Shown here one piece after another: positions 16,827-25,523 of a DNA stretch of 26,214 nt (positions within the stretch are counted from its first letter, which is position 1; each line of letters opens with the position of its first letter). The position numbers and the translations under genes are program-made. Origin of the DNA: JBEIJQ01 sp040380145 (lineage in GTDB: Bacteria > Bacteroidota > Bacteroidia > Chitinophagales > Saprospiraceae). The DNA lies in contig JBEIJQ010000021.1 in assembly GCA_040380145.1 (NCBI GenBank), forward strand, positions 1-26,214. The letters run 5' to 3'. A model generated the notes under the pieces. The model did not search any database. It had not been told where the DNA came from and saw nothing but the letters and a program-made list of their open reading frames with translations.

Positions 16827-17894
16827 TCAAGCGTCCTTCCACACCGAACAGCCCTCGGTGCAGTTGGTGCAGATGTCTATTTCCTTTCGGCCCCGCAGCA
16901 ACTTTTGGCGGAACGCCCTATAGGCCTCCCCGCGCCAGATCTCCCGAAAAGACGCCCGGCGCAGGTCGCCGAGGCGGTGCAGGGCATCCTTGTCGAAACA
17001 ACACGGGACCACCGTGCCGTCCCAAGTGACGACGCAGGAATGCCAGAGTTTCCAACAGTGGTCCAACAGCGGATTTTTGGGGCGATAAGTGCCGTCGGAC
17101 TGGCGGCGGTACCGCGAATAGCGGTCGTCGTCGGGGATCAGGGGATTTCCGTGGACGTAGTCATAGACTTGGGCGGTCTTGAGGAGCACCTCGTCGGCAC
17201 CGATTTCCTCGGCCAAGCGATAAACTTCGGGGATCTGGTGCTCGTTGGGGCGTACCACGAGGAATTGGAAAATGACGTGGGGCGTGGGCGAGCCGAGGCG
17301 CTTTTTCCATTCCACCACATTGCGGGCCCCTTGCAGCACGTTTTCGAGCTTGCCCTCCCGACGGTAGGACTGATAGACTTCTTGCGTGGTGCCGTCGATG
17401 GAGATGATCAGACGGTCGAGCCCGGATTCCACAGTTTTGCGGGCGTTTTCCGAGCCGAGGAAATGCGCGTTGGTGGAGGTGGCCGTGTAGATCCCTTTTT
17501 CATGGGCGTAGCGCACCATGTCCAAAAAGGCAGGGTTGATATACGGCTCCCCTTGGAAATAAAAGGTCATGTAAGCGAGGTCCCGGTGCAATTCGTCCAC
17601 GATGCGGCGGAAAAAATCCTCGCGGAGGTTGCCCGTATCGCGGGTAAAGGCCCGCAGGCCGCTGGGGCACTCCGGACAGCGCAGGTTGCAGGCCGTGGTC
17701 GGTTCGACGGCCACGGAAAACGGCAGCCCCCATTGGACGGGCCGGCCGGTCCAGCGGGTGATCCAATACGAAGCGGTCACGAGCAGGATGTTCCAGACCC
17801 GCCTCGGCGTGAGCCGGCGCAGGAAACGCAGTCCGTCGAGGAGTGCCTTTTTTTTCTTTTTGTAAAAAAAAAGGAAAGAAAACCGTTTCGTCAT
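16827..17894 (-). CDS. Radical SAM / SPASM-domain protein
   Basis: A 355-residue iron-sulfur protein. The radical SAM cluster motif is CNLRCPEC (C69, C73, C76), preceded by 'VAVEPTTACNL', and 'FYFQGEPYINP' gives the GGE-like SAM-binding strand. The C-terminal part holds the SPASM cysteines (CWKLWHSC...GTVVPCCFD...CTNCTEGC) for auxiliary clusters. Such proteins modify peptides or sugars or take part in cofactor assembly; the substrate cannot be told, and no precursor peptide gene is seen beside it. The ATG at 17894 lies 28 nt after a -7 box. Codons 6-16 (FSFLFFYKKKKK) sit on T and A runs prone to slippage. Confidence 0.88.
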   Translation of the reverse strand: MTKRFSFLFFYKKKKKALLDGLRFLRRLTPRRVWNILLVTASYWITRWTGRPVQWGLPFSVAVEPTTACNLRCPECPSGLRAFTRDTGNLREDFFRRIVDELHRDLAYMTFYFQGEPYINPAFLDMVRYAHEKGIYTATSTNAHFLGSENARKTVESGLDRLIISIDGTTQEVYQSYRREGKLENVLQGARNVVEWKKRLGSPTPHVIFQFLVVRPNEHQIPEVYRLAEEIGADEVLLKTAQVYDYVHGNPLIPDDDRYSRYRRQSDGTYRPKNPLLDHCWKLWHSCVVTWDGTVVPCCFDKDALHRLGDLRRASFREIWRGEAYRAFRQKLLRGRKEIDICTNCTEGCSVWKDA

Positions 17895-17921
17895 GATCCG
17901 AACCCGCCGATCAAGGCCCTG

Positions 17922-17929
17922 CAAAGGTA
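17922..17929 (-). promoter_or_regulatory. -7 box for the radical SAM gene
   Basis: TACCTTTG followed by C, 28 nt before the ATG; transcription start near 17915 gives a leader of about 20 nt. Confidence 0.6.
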
Positions 17930-18071
17930 GCCTCCGAGCAGGGAAAAGGCGGACGCAAAGGCGCACAAAATATTTTTCCGGACAAGGGCGGAGAAAAGGG
18001 ATGCGATCCCCTACCCTTTCAAAACAGAAATTGTCATCGGAAACATCCGGACCACCTCATTTGTCTGAATC

Positions 18072-18103
18072 AGGATTTACAGGATTGTAGGATTTACAGG
18101 ATT
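18072..18103. repeat. AGGATTTACAGGATT direct repeat
   Basis: Two exact 15-bp copies (18072-18086 and 18089-18103), 17 bp apart, each itself made of repeated AGGATT. It resembles dispersed AAATCCTG-type repeats that are common between genes in Bacteroidota (from general knowledge); a weaker relative with AAATCC spaced repeats lies near 25111-25140. Confidence 0.55.
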
Positions 18104-18223
18104 TTTTCGGCTCCTGCGGAGCCGTGGGGCCGGGAACAGCAGCCCGCCCAAACGCTACCGTTGAAAAAGTCCGATAAAGCCCCACATTGAGCAGATCAAA
18201 AAAGTCCAACGACAATTTTGGGC

Positions 18224-20026
18224 TCAAAACAGATTCACGTAGCCGAAGTGGATTTTCGACTGCCCGAATTGCAGGGGAAGGTTTTGGCGGGTGCCGAGGG
18301 CGTAGGTGAGGCCGAAAATACCGGCCTTGGTCTCGAGGGCCAGCCCGGCGCCGAAACCCAGGGGAAAATCGGTGCTTCGCTGCCCGTCCACCGCCGTTTC
18401 CACCCACGCGAAATCGCCGAACGCGAAAATGTAGGAGCGGCCTCCCGTGAGCAGCCGAAATTCCAAGGTGCCCACGGCGTAGGCCGAGGCGAAAAGACTC
18501 TCCTCGTCGAACCCGCGCAAGAGCTTGTGCCCGCCGAGGCGGAAAAGTTCGTTGCGGAAAAGCGGGGCCTGCGACAGGACCGCCCCGCCGGAAAGGGCCG
18601 TCCGCAGGGTGCCCCTCGAAAAAAGGGGGACAAACCCCTCGACGCGCCCCTCGAGGCGCAGTTGGGCGCTGCTGCCCGGCAGACTGTCGTACAAAGAGGC
18701 GAAACGAAAGGTGGAATCGGCCGGGTCGCGCAGGGCGAGGATCAGGCCGTTGGTGCGCACGGACCGGAAACCGGCGGCCGCCCGACCGGTCAACGACAGC
18801 CCCTTGGTGGGGTTGAAGCGGTAATCTAACCGCCGGCGCGAAACTTCCAGCCCGAAACCGGTGGCCGACAGGTCGAGCGCGTCCGGCAAACGGCGTGTCT
18901 GCAACAGGCGGGGCCGGTCGATGCCCAACAGGATCGTGGAAGTGTTCTGGAAAAAAAATCGGAAATGGTCCTCTCCGGAAAACAGATACCGCGCCCCGGC
19001 GTCCCAGGCCACATCCAGCCATTGGGTGTCGCGTTTGAACAAATGAAAGCGCCCGTCCAAGCCGAGGGGCAGCCCGAAGATGTATGGCCAGATGCCGGAA
19101 ACATCGAGCCGCTGACTGCCCGGCCGCAGCTGCTGCCATTCGAAATACAGGCGCTCGCCCGCGCCGAGGGCATTGTGCAGATCTATGAGGGCGTTGCCCG
19201 TGAGGTTCAAGTCGGTGCGGCCCGTCCGCGGGTCAGGCGCGGGTTGGAAGCCCAGCACGAAGTCGAAACGGCTGGCTTTTTTGGGCCTCAGCCACAGGTA
19301 GGGCACGGCTCGGGCGTCGGCGAAGCGCAGGGCCGCCGGCTTGGCCTCTTCCACGAAAGGCAGTTCGCGCAGCCGGGCGGACATCTGCGCGGCCCGGCTC
19401 TCGTCGTAGGGCCTGCCCGGCCGGATGCCGAGATAACGCTGGAGATAACGCTTCGACAAGCGTATTTTTCTGTCCGTTTCCCCCAGCACCAACGGGGCAA
19501 AAGCCACCGCCGGACCACGGTCCAGCACCAAGCGGGCCGAAAGGGTGTCGCCGTCCGCAAAGCGGATGCTGTCCAGATAGGCCACGGCAAAAGGATAGCC
19601 GTTGTCGCGCTCGTTGCGCTGCAAACGGTTTTCCAAGCGGGCCAACGCCCGGTACGAAAAAGGCCTGCCCCGGAAACGGCGCGGGTCCCAGCCGGCCTGT
19701 TCGAGCAGTTCGCGCGGCACCTCGCCGGGCCACAGCTCGGCCCAGTGGAATCGGCCGCCCACCGACAAAAAAGCCCTGACCGTATCTTCACCCACGGCCT
19801 CCAGGCGGTCCACGGTGGCCGACAGGTAGGCATTGTCGTGCAGGTGGTACAGAAGGCGGAGGAGTTCCCCGCGGACGCTTTCGGCGCTGCCGTGCCGAAC
19901 ATCGAGCCGAAACCGACCGTGCGCGGCCGGGGCATCGCTGATGAGTTGCAGCACAAGGGTGTCCTGCCCCCAGATCGGAGCGAAAGGAAACAGGCAAAAT
20001 ACGATATGGCGGGCGAAATGCTTCAA
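18224..20026 (-). CDS. Omp85/BamA-family outer-membrane protein
   Basis: A 600-residue outer-membrane beta-barrel protein. From a TTG at 20026 the protein starts MKHFARHIVFCLFPF and has a signal peptide ending APIWGQ; no ATG offers this, and a GGGGAG lies just upstream. Residues about 25-230 show POTRA-like segments ('YLSATVDRLEAVGEDTVRAFLSVG', 'KRYLQRYLGIRPGRPYDESRAAQMSARLRELPFVEEAKPA'), and the rest is alternating beta-strand sequence with 'LGGHKLLRGFDEESLFASAYAVGTLEFR', the RGF motif of the Omp85 lid loop, ending in a C-terminal phenylalanine. It likely inserts or exports other proteins, as TamA/BamA do. It begins 23 nt after the CorC-like gene, so they are probably co-transcribed. Confidence 0.85.
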   Translation of the reverse strand: MKHFARHIVFCLFPFAPIWGQDTLVLQLISDAPAAHGRFRLDVRHGSAESVRGELLRLLYHLHDNAYLSATVDRLEAVGEDTVRAFLSVGGRFHWAELWPGEVPRELLEQAGWDPRRFRGRPFSYRALARLENRLQRNERDNGYPFAVAYLDSIRFADGDTLSARLVLDRGPAVAFAPLVLGETDRKIRLSKRYLQRYLGIRPGRPYDESRAAQMSARLRELPFVEEAKPAALRFADARAVPYLWLRPKKASRFDFVLGFQPAPDPRTGRTDLNLTGNALIDLHNALGAGERLYFEWQQLRPGSQRLDVSGIWPYIFGLPLGLDGRFHLFKRDTQWLDVAWDAGARYLFSGEDHFRFFFQNTSTILLGIDRPRLLQTRRLPDALDLSATGFGLEVSRRRLDYRFNPTKGLSLTGRAAAGFRSVRTNGLILALRDPADSTFRFASLYDSLPGSSAQLRLEGRVEGFVPLFSRGTLRTALSGGAVLSQAPLFRNELFRLGGHKLLRGFDEESLFASAYAVGTLEFRLLTGGRSYIFAFGDFAWVETAVDGQRSTDFPLGFGAGLALETKAGIFGLTYALGTRQNLPLQFGQSKIHFGYVNLF

Positions 20027-20049
20027 TCGCTCCCCAAGATAAGCCGAGA

Positions 20050-21354
20050 TCAGCTTTCCGCCGCAGGGCGGGCCGCTTGCCCGAGATGGACCACCAGCAG
20101 CTTGTCCACGCGGCGGTCGTCCATGTCGATGATCTCGAACCGGTACTCCTCGATCGTGATCACATCCCCGGTGACGGGTATTTTGGCGAGTTTGTCGATC
20201 ACGAAACCGGCCAATGTGGTGTAGTCGAGATCTTCTTCCAACAGTTCGCGGATGGGCACCAGTTGGTGGAACTCGTCGAGCAGCATGGAACCGTCCACCA
20301 GCAGGGAGCCGTCTTCGCGGCGTACCCAGGCGGGCTCCTCCTGGTCGTCCATGTCGGGCAGGTCGCCGAGGATGCTCTCCACGAGGTCGTGCAGCGTGAT
20401 GACGCCACTGGTGGAGCCAAACTCGTCCACTACTAGCCCGAAATAGTTTTTGTCCTTGCGGAAAAGTTCGAGGATTTTGAGGGCGGTGAGTTTTTCCGGC
20501 ACGAGCACGGGCGGCTTGACCAGCGCGCGCAAGTTGAAATCCGGCTTTTCGGCCTGTTCGACATAATCGGCCAGGCTCACCATGCCGAGGACATTGTCGA
20601 TGTTTTCCTCGCACACGAGGTATTTGCTATAACCGTTTTCGCGGATGATGTCCTGTATTTCTTCCCGGGTCATCCCCATGTCCAGCCACACGAGGTCGTT
20701 TCGGTGGGTCATGATCTGTTCGGCCTTGCGGTCGGAAAAGCGGAAAAGGTTCTGGTGCAGCTCCGTTTCGTTGTTTTCCAACACGCCCTGTTGGTTGGCC
20801 AATTTCAGCATCATCTTGATCTCCTCCTCGGAAATGGCCTGCTCGCGGTTTTCCTTGATGCGGAAAAGTTTGAGCAGCAGCCGGGTGGAAAAAGAGAGGA
20901 ATGCCACCAACGGATACACCATTTTGGTGAACAGGGAGATCAGCGGCGCCACGAACACGGCGATCTGCTCCGGATAGGCCATGGCGATGCTCTTGGGCAC
21001 GAGTTCGCCCAGCACGATCGACAGATAAGTGATCACGACGACCGTGAGCGCAAAGGAGATATTGGCGGAATAGGCGGCCAATGCGGGAATGCTGTCGAAC
21101 AAGGGTTGGATCTTGTTGGAAAGCGCCATTCCGCCGTAAGCACCGGAAACGATGCCGATGAGCGTGATCCCCACCTGCACGGCAGAGAGGAAATGCTCGG
21201 GGTTGTCCAAAAGGCCGAGGGCTATCCGCGCTCCTTTGCTCCCTTGCTGGAGCTTGCTTTCCAATTTCGCGCGCTTAGAAGAAACCAGTGCGAGTTCGGA
21301 AAGGGAGAACAGGCCATTCAACAAAGTGAGTCCTAATAATATAACTATTTCCAT
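20050..21354 (-). CDS. CorC/HlyC-like CNNM membrane protein
   Basis: A 434-residue inner-membrane protein. An N-terminal CNNM/DUF21 domain (1-190) has about four hydrophobic spans and LGELVPKSIA (115-124); two CBS domains (about 215-330) end in VVDEFGSTSGVITLHDLVE; a CorC_HlyC domain (about 342-425) follows. The family is linked to Mg2+/Co2+ export, though old annotations call it haemolysin. The ATG at 21354 (MEIVILLGL) is chosen over one 18 codons upstream because the nearer one starts the membrane span directly. A TATATTTG box lies 51 nt upstream. It leads the transcript that probably continues into the Omp85-like gene. Confidence 0.92.
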   Translation of the reverse strand: MEIVILLGLTLLNGLFSLSELALVSSKRAKLESKLQQGSKGARIALGLLDNPEHFLSAVQVGITLIGIVSGAYGGMALSNKIQPLFDSIPALAAYSANISFALTVVVITYLSIVLGELVPKSIAMAYPEQIAVFVAPLISLFTKMVYPLVAFLSFSTRLLLKLFRIKENREQAISEEEIKMMLKLANQQGVLENNETELHQNLFRFSDRKAEQIMTHRNDLVWLDMGMTREEIQDIIRENGYSKYLVCEENIDNVLGMVSLADYVEQAEKPDFNLRALVKPPVLVPEKLTALKILELFRKDKNYFGLVVDEFGSTSGVITLHDLVESILGDLPDMDDQEEPAWVRREDGSLLVDGSMLLDEFHQLVPIRELLEEDLDYTTLAGFVIDKLAKIPVTGDVITIEEYRFEIIDMDDRRVDKLLVVHLGQAARPAAES

Positions 21355-21405
21355 AAGTGTCCGCGCAAGGGAATTTGACTTTGCGGCCCCTGGCGAATGA
21401 AAGGG

Positions 21406-21413
21406 CAAATATA
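21406..21413 (-). promoter_or_regulatory. -7 box for the CorC-like / Omp85-like pair
   Basis: TATATTTG followed by C, 51 nt upstream of the ATG at 21354. Confidence 0.6.
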
Positions 21414-21587
21414 GGTTTATTCCCTATATCTGTTTGTCCAAAAAAATTGTGGACGATTTTTCCATGGTCCCGGCAGACGGTCCATTTGAAAAACCGTTGC
21501 AGTTCTTTTTCTTTTTTCAGAAAAAAAATATCCGCAAAATGGGATGCGATCGATCGTCCGGTGCCCAAAAATCGGCAACGGCCGGCC

Positions 21588-22442
21588 TCACCCCCACTGT
21601 CCGAACGATTCGATCCCGGCCAAGCGCAGGCTTTCTTCCCAAAGTTGATCGGCGAGCTGGTTGTTTTTGGCCGCGGCGGACATTTTCTGGGAAACGCACT
21701 TTTCGAAATACACGCCCGAGATCCCTTCCACGGCGGGCGAAAGCGAGAGGTGGAGGATGGTTTCGGCCCCTTTTTCGGGGGGCATCAACAGGAATCCGAA
21801 ATTGCGGATCAGGAAGTTCAGCACGCCGGGATCGTTGGAACCGAAGCCCGTGTTGACGGTACCGGGGTGCAGGGCGTTGGCCGTGATGCGGGGCAGGTCG
21901 TTGGAGTATCGGCGCGTGAATTCGCGCACGAACAGGATGTTGCACAACTTGCTCAGTCCGTAGGCGCGCCACATGTTGTAGCCTTTTTGGAAGTGCAGGT
22001 CGCTCAGGTCGCCTTTGCCGATGTGGTGGGCCAGCGACGATACGCACACAATGCGGGCCTTGGGCGCGGCCTTGAGCAGATCGAACAGGTAGTGGGTGGT
22101 CAGGAAATACCCCATGTGGTTGAGGGCGAAGGTCATTTCCCAGCCTTCCGGCGATTCGTAGCGGCGATTGAAGATGCCCCCGGCGTTGTTGACCAAAATA
22201 TCGATGTGAGCAAACCGCGTGCGCAGCCGCTCGGCGAAGGAGCGCACATCGGCGTGGCGCGTGAGGTCGCAGAGTTCCAGCGCAACGGAGGGATTGCCCG
22301 ATTTTTCTTGGATTTCTTTTAGGGCCTGCTCTCCTTTTTCCGGATTGCGGCAGACCAGCACCACGTGGTGTCCCTGTTTGGCCAACTCGGTGGCCGCGGC
22401 TTTGCCGATGCCAGAGCTGGCGCCGGTGACTACGATGTTCAT
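21588..22442 (-). CDS. Short-chain dehydrogenase/reductase
   Basis: A 284-residue NAD(P)-dependent oxidoreductase with a Rossmann fold. TGASSGIG (6-13) binds the nucleotide, NNAG is at 85-88, and the catalytic set is S135/S136, Y161 and K165 (YGLSK). The C-terminal extension and 'GNPSVALELCDLTRHADVRSFAERLR' resemble the retinol-dehydrogenase-like group. An arginine after the second strand (CRNPEKGE) favours NADPH. The natural substrate is unknown. It lies 72 nt after rlmN across an A-rich gap with no -7 box, so it is probably transcribed with rlmN and fumC. Confidence 0.9.
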   Translation of the reverse strand: MNIVVTGASSGIGKAAATELAKQGHHVVLVCRNPEKGEQALKEIQEKSGNPSVALELCDLTRHADVRSFAERLRTRFAHIDILVNNAGGIFNRRYESPEGWEMTFALNHMGYFLTTHYLFDLLKAAPKARIVCVSSLAHHIGKGDLSDLHFQKGYNMWRAYGLSKLCNILFVREFTRRYSNDLPRITANALHPGTVNTGFGSNDPGVLNFLIRNFGFLLMPPEKGAETILHLSLSPAVEGISGVYFEKCVSQKMSAAAKNNQLADQLWEESLRLAGIESFGQWG

Positions 22443-22514
22443 GATTTTATTTTTTTCGAAAAAAAGAAAAAAGGGAAAAAAAGGGCCGTCGAAAAAGGCG
22501 CTGTCGAAAAAGAA

Positions 22515-23561
22515 TTATTTGTTGGCCAGTTGTCCGCAGGCGGCGTCGATGTCTTTGCCGCGGGATCGGCGCACGGTCACATCCACGGCGTTGGCGCTCA
22601 GGTGGCGGGCAAAGGCGTTGAGGCGCTCGGCATCGGATTTTTGGAATTCGGCGCCGTCGATGGGGTTGTATTCGATGATGTTCACGTGTATGCCTCCGGC
22701 GCGGCGACAGAGTTTCACGAGGTTGCGGGCGTCCTCGGGACCGTCGTTGAAGCGCTGGAAAGCGATGTACTCGAAAGTGACCTTGTTTTGCGTGACCTGC
22801 TGGAAATAGCGGATGGCCTCGACGAGGCTGTCGAGCCCGTTGTCTTCGTTGATGGGCATGATCTCGTTGCGCTTGGCGTCGTCGGCGGCGTGCAGCGAGA
22901 GCGCGAGGTTGAAGCGCGCGCCGTCGTCGGCCAGTTTCTTGATCATCTTGGCGATGCCGGCGGTGCTGAGGGTGATGCGCCTCGGCGACATGCCGAGGCC
23001 CTCGGGGGAGGTGATGAGCGCGATGCTTTCCATCACGGGGCGGTAAGCCAGCAGCGGTTCGCCCATCCCCATATAGACCACATTGGTGAGCGGGTGTCCG
23101 TACGCCTCGAGGCACTGTCGGTTGACGAGCAGCACCTGGTCGTAGATTTCGCCCGCGTCGAGGTTGCGTTCGCGCTTCATGCGTCCCGTGGCGCAAAAGG
23201 TGCAGGTGAGGCTGCAGCCCACCTGCGATGAAACGCACACCGTGAAGCGGTTTTCCTCGGGCACCGGGATGAGCACCGATTCGACGAAATGACCGTCGTG
23301 CAGGCGGAAGCGCGTTTTGAACGTGCCGTCGTTGCTGCGCTGCACCACATCGGCCACGATGGGCCGGATCTCGAAGGCCGACTCCAACTTTTCGCGGAGC
23401 GGCTTGGAGAGATTGGTCATTTCCTCGAACCGGTGCGCCCCTTTTTTCCAGAGCCATTCATATACTTGAGCCGCCCGAAAAGGCTTTTCGCCCATCGAAA
23501 CGATGGCTTCGCGCAGTTCGTCTTTGGTGAATCGGCGGATGTCGGTACGGACTTCGGTCAT
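22515..23561 (-). CDS. rlmN: 23S rRNA / tRNA adenine-C2 methyltransferase RlmN
   Basis: A 348-residue radical SAM enzyme that methylates C2 of A2503 in 23S rRNA and A37 in some tRNAs. The cluster motif is CSLTCTFC (C116, C120, C123), followed by ATG; 'GMGEPLLAY' gives the SAM-binding strand, and a C-terminal cysteine (C342, in AACGQLANK) is the one that holds the RNA intermediate. Length is normal for the family. It begins 6 nt after the fumC stop, so the two form an operon; reading accuracy in translation is its likely benefit. Confidence 0.96.
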   Translation of the reverse strand: MTEVRTDIRRFTKDELREAIVSMGEKPFRAAQVYEWLWKKGAHRFEEMTNLSKPLREKLESAFEIRPIVADVVQRSNDGTFKTRFRLHDGHFVESVLIPVPEENRFTVCVSSQVGCSLTCTFCATGRMKRERNLDAGEIYDQVLLVNRQCLEAYGHPLTNVVYMGMGEPLLAYRPVMESIALITSPEGLGMSPRRITLSTAGIAKMIKKLADDGARFNLALSLHAADDAKRNEIMPINEDNGLDSLVEAIRYFQQVTQNKVTFEYIAFQRFNDGPEDARNLVKLCRRAGGIHVNIIEYNPIDGAEFQKSDAERLNAFARHLSANAVDVTVRRSRGKDIDAACGQLANK

Positions 23562-23567
23562 TTCGCT

Positions 23568-24962
23568 TTATTTCAGGGAGCCGATCATGTCTTCCGGGCG
23601 GACCCACTCGTCGAACTGTTCGGCGGTGGTATAACCCAAATCCACGGCGGTTTGTTTGAGCGTCTTGCCGTCTTTGTGGGCTTTTTGCGCGATTTCGGCC
23701 GCCTTGTAGTAACCGATCTTGGTGTTGAGGGCCGTCACGAGCATCAGCGAGTTGTTGAGGTGGCGCTGGATGACCTCGTGGTTGGCCTGCAGTCCCATGA
23801 CGCAGTTGTCGGTGAAGCTCACGCAGGCATCGCCGATCAACTGGGCGGATATCAGGAAGTTGTAGATCATCACGGGCTTGAACACATTGAGCTCGAAATG
23901 GCCGCTCATGCCGCCCACATTGATGGCCACATCGTTGCCGAGCACCTGGGCGCACGACATCGTGAGGGCCTCGGGCTGGGTGGGGTTCACCTTGCCGGGC
24001 ATGATCGAGGAGCCGGGCTCGTTGTCGGGAATGATGATCTCGCCGATGCCGCAGCGCGGGCCGGACGAGAGCATGCGGACATCGTTGCCGATCTTCATCA
24101 GCGAAACGGCGAGCGTCTTCAAGGCACCGTGGGCGGCCACGATGGCATCGTGCGCGGCCAGCGACTCGAACTTGTTTTCGGCCGTCACGAAGGGCAGCCC
24201 GGTCAGTCCGGCGATGTGCTTGGCCACCAGTTCGGAATAGCCTTTCGGGGTGTTGAGACCCGTGCCCACGGCCGTGCCGCCGAGCGCCAGTTCGGCGAGG
24301 TGCGGCAGGGTGTTGCGCAGGTTGCGCAGGCCGTGGTCGAGCTGCGATACGTAGCCCGAGAGTTCTTGTCCGAGCGTGAGGGGCGTGGCATCCATGAAGT
24401 GCGTACGGCCGATCTTGACCACATCCATGTAGGCTTCCGCTTTGGCGCGGAGGGCGTCGCGCAGGTGCTCCACGCCCGGGATCGTCACCTCCACCAATTT
24501 TTGGTAGGCGGCGATGTGCATGGCCGTGGGGAAGGTATCGTTGGACGACTGCGACTTGTTCACATCGTCGTTGGGATTGAGGACTTTTTGTTCGTCGGTC
24601 AGTTGGCCGCCCGTCAGCACATGCGCCCGATAGGCGATCACCTCGTTGGCATTCATGTTGGACTGGGTGCCGGAACCGGTCTGCCAGACCACGAGCGGAA
24701 ACTGGTCTTCGAGCTGTCCGGCGAGGATCTCGTCGCACACACGGGCGATGAGGTCGCGTTTTTCGGCGGGCAACGCGCCCAGTTCGGCGTTGGTGATGGC
24801 CGCCGCTTTTTTCAGCACGGCAAAGGCACGGATCACCTCTTTGGGCATGCGCTGGCCGCCGATCTTGAAGTTTTGGATCGAGCGCTGGGTCTGGGCGCCC
24901 CAATAGGCCTCGGCCGGCACGTCCACGTACCCGAGGGAGTCTTTTTCTTTGCGGAAGGACAT
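23568..24962 (-). CDS. fumC: Class II fumarate hydratase
   Basis: A 464-residue homotetrameric enzyme converting fumarate to malate in the TCA cycle. The fumarase/aspartase signature GSSIMPGKVNP is at 317-327, with the catalytic serine S318; GSGTQSNMN (96-104), S139-S140-N141-D142 and the general-acid/base histidine region GRTHFMDA (H188) complete the active site. It is the first gene of the probable fumC-rlmN-SDR transcript. The ATG at 24962 follows a CATCTTTG box by 32 nt. Unlike class I fumarases, no iron-sulfur cluster is needed. Confidence 0.97.
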   Translation of the reverse strand: MSFRKEKDSLGYVDVPAEAYWGAQTQRSIQNFKIGGQRMPKEVIRAFAVLKKAAAITNAELGALPAEKRDLIARVCDEILAGQLEDQFPLVVWQTGSGTQSNMNANEVIAYRAHVLTGGQLTDEQKVLNPNDDVNKSQSSNDTFPTAMHIAAYQKLVEVTIPGVEHLRDALRAKAEAYMDVVKIGRTHFMDATPLTLGQELSGYVSQLDHGLRNLRNTLPHLAELALGGTAVGTGLNTPKGYSELVAKHIAGLTGLPFVTAENKFESLAAHDAIVAAHGALKTLAVSLMKIGNDVRMLSSGPRCGIGEIIIPDNEPGSSIMPGKVNPTQPEALTMSCAQVLGNDVAINVGGMSGHFELNVFKPVMIYNFLISAQLIGDACVSFTDNCVMGLQANHEVIQRHLNNSLMLVTALNTKIGYYKAAEIAQKAHKDGKTLKQTAVDLGYTTAEQFDEWVRPEDMIGSLK

Positions 24963-24994
24963 AGGGAAAAAGATTTTTTGGGAAAAAATTTCCG

Positions 24995-25002
24995 CAAAGA
25001 TG
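24995..25002 (-). promoter_or_regulatory. -7-like box for fumC
   Basis: CATCTTTG followed by C, one base from the TAnnTTTG consensus, 33 nt upstream of the fumC ATG. Confidence 0.5.
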
Positions 25003-25444
25003 GGAAGAAAAGGGGCTTCTTGAAACCTTTGTAAACGTTAAGCGATCAGGATGGGGAGTTTGGTGCTGATGGCCGTGGCGCAAATGCTTTTTGTCTGACA
25101 ATAACCCCGCAAATCCTGAAAATCCCGGTTCCGAAAATCCGGCCATGCCAGATTCCCCCATTTATCGCAAAATTGTCATTAGGAATCATTTCTGATGGCG
25201 GCCATTAGAAATAGGTGGACACAAAAAATTGAAATACAGACAAAAAATTGCGTAATGGATTTGCGAAAATCGAAGAACGACTTGTAAGAAATTCTTACTG
25301 CCCAGCCGGCCCAAGATGATACGGGAAGGTTCGATTTTAGTTTAAAATGCAGAATGTGAGGTTTTTAGTAGTGTATTGCGTTTCTTTTTTTCTTCGATTT
25401 TTGGATGCAATAAACAATTTTTTTGAAAAAAGTTCACTCAGGCC

Positions 25445-25477
25445 GGTTACCGATGCCCCCCTTTTGGGTATATATAT
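25445..25477 (+). promoter_or_regulatory. Upstream element B, shared with the Rpn gene
   Basis: GGTTACC, seven bases, CCCTTTT, one base, GG, TATATATAT, with the same spacing as element A at 246-278. It ends 46 nt before the RAYT ATG. Both elements are followed by a CCCAAAAAA run nearer the gene. Confidence 0.45.
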
Positions 25478-25523
25478 GGTACTCGATCGGCAATGATTTT
25501 TTTGATCCCAAAAAATACTGGCT

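Larger units (their letters stand above)
17895..18223. other. Intergenic region with short direct repeats
   Basis: Beyond the radical SAM promoter the gap holds a TTGTCTGAATCAGG stretch leading into two copies of AGGATTTACAGGATT, then a 7-bp hairpin (18108-18124) without a T-run on its downstream side on either strand. From about 18130 to the Omp85 stop I see nothing definite. Confidence 0.5.
24963..25523. other. Intergenic region before the RAYT gene
   Basis: A 561-nt gap. It holds the fumC promoter; three AAATCC-type repeats near 25111-25140; a 15-bp palindrome GTAAGAAATTCTTAC (25284-25298) that could be an operator; and the shared upstream element at 25445-25477. A 74-codon frame on the minus strand (25337-25561) overlaps the RAYT start and has no protein features. 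I see no gene. Confidence 0.55.

Noticed and set aside
18108..18124. Hairpin after the direct repeats as a terminator
   Set aside because: The 7-bp stem has its T-run on the wrong side for either strand.
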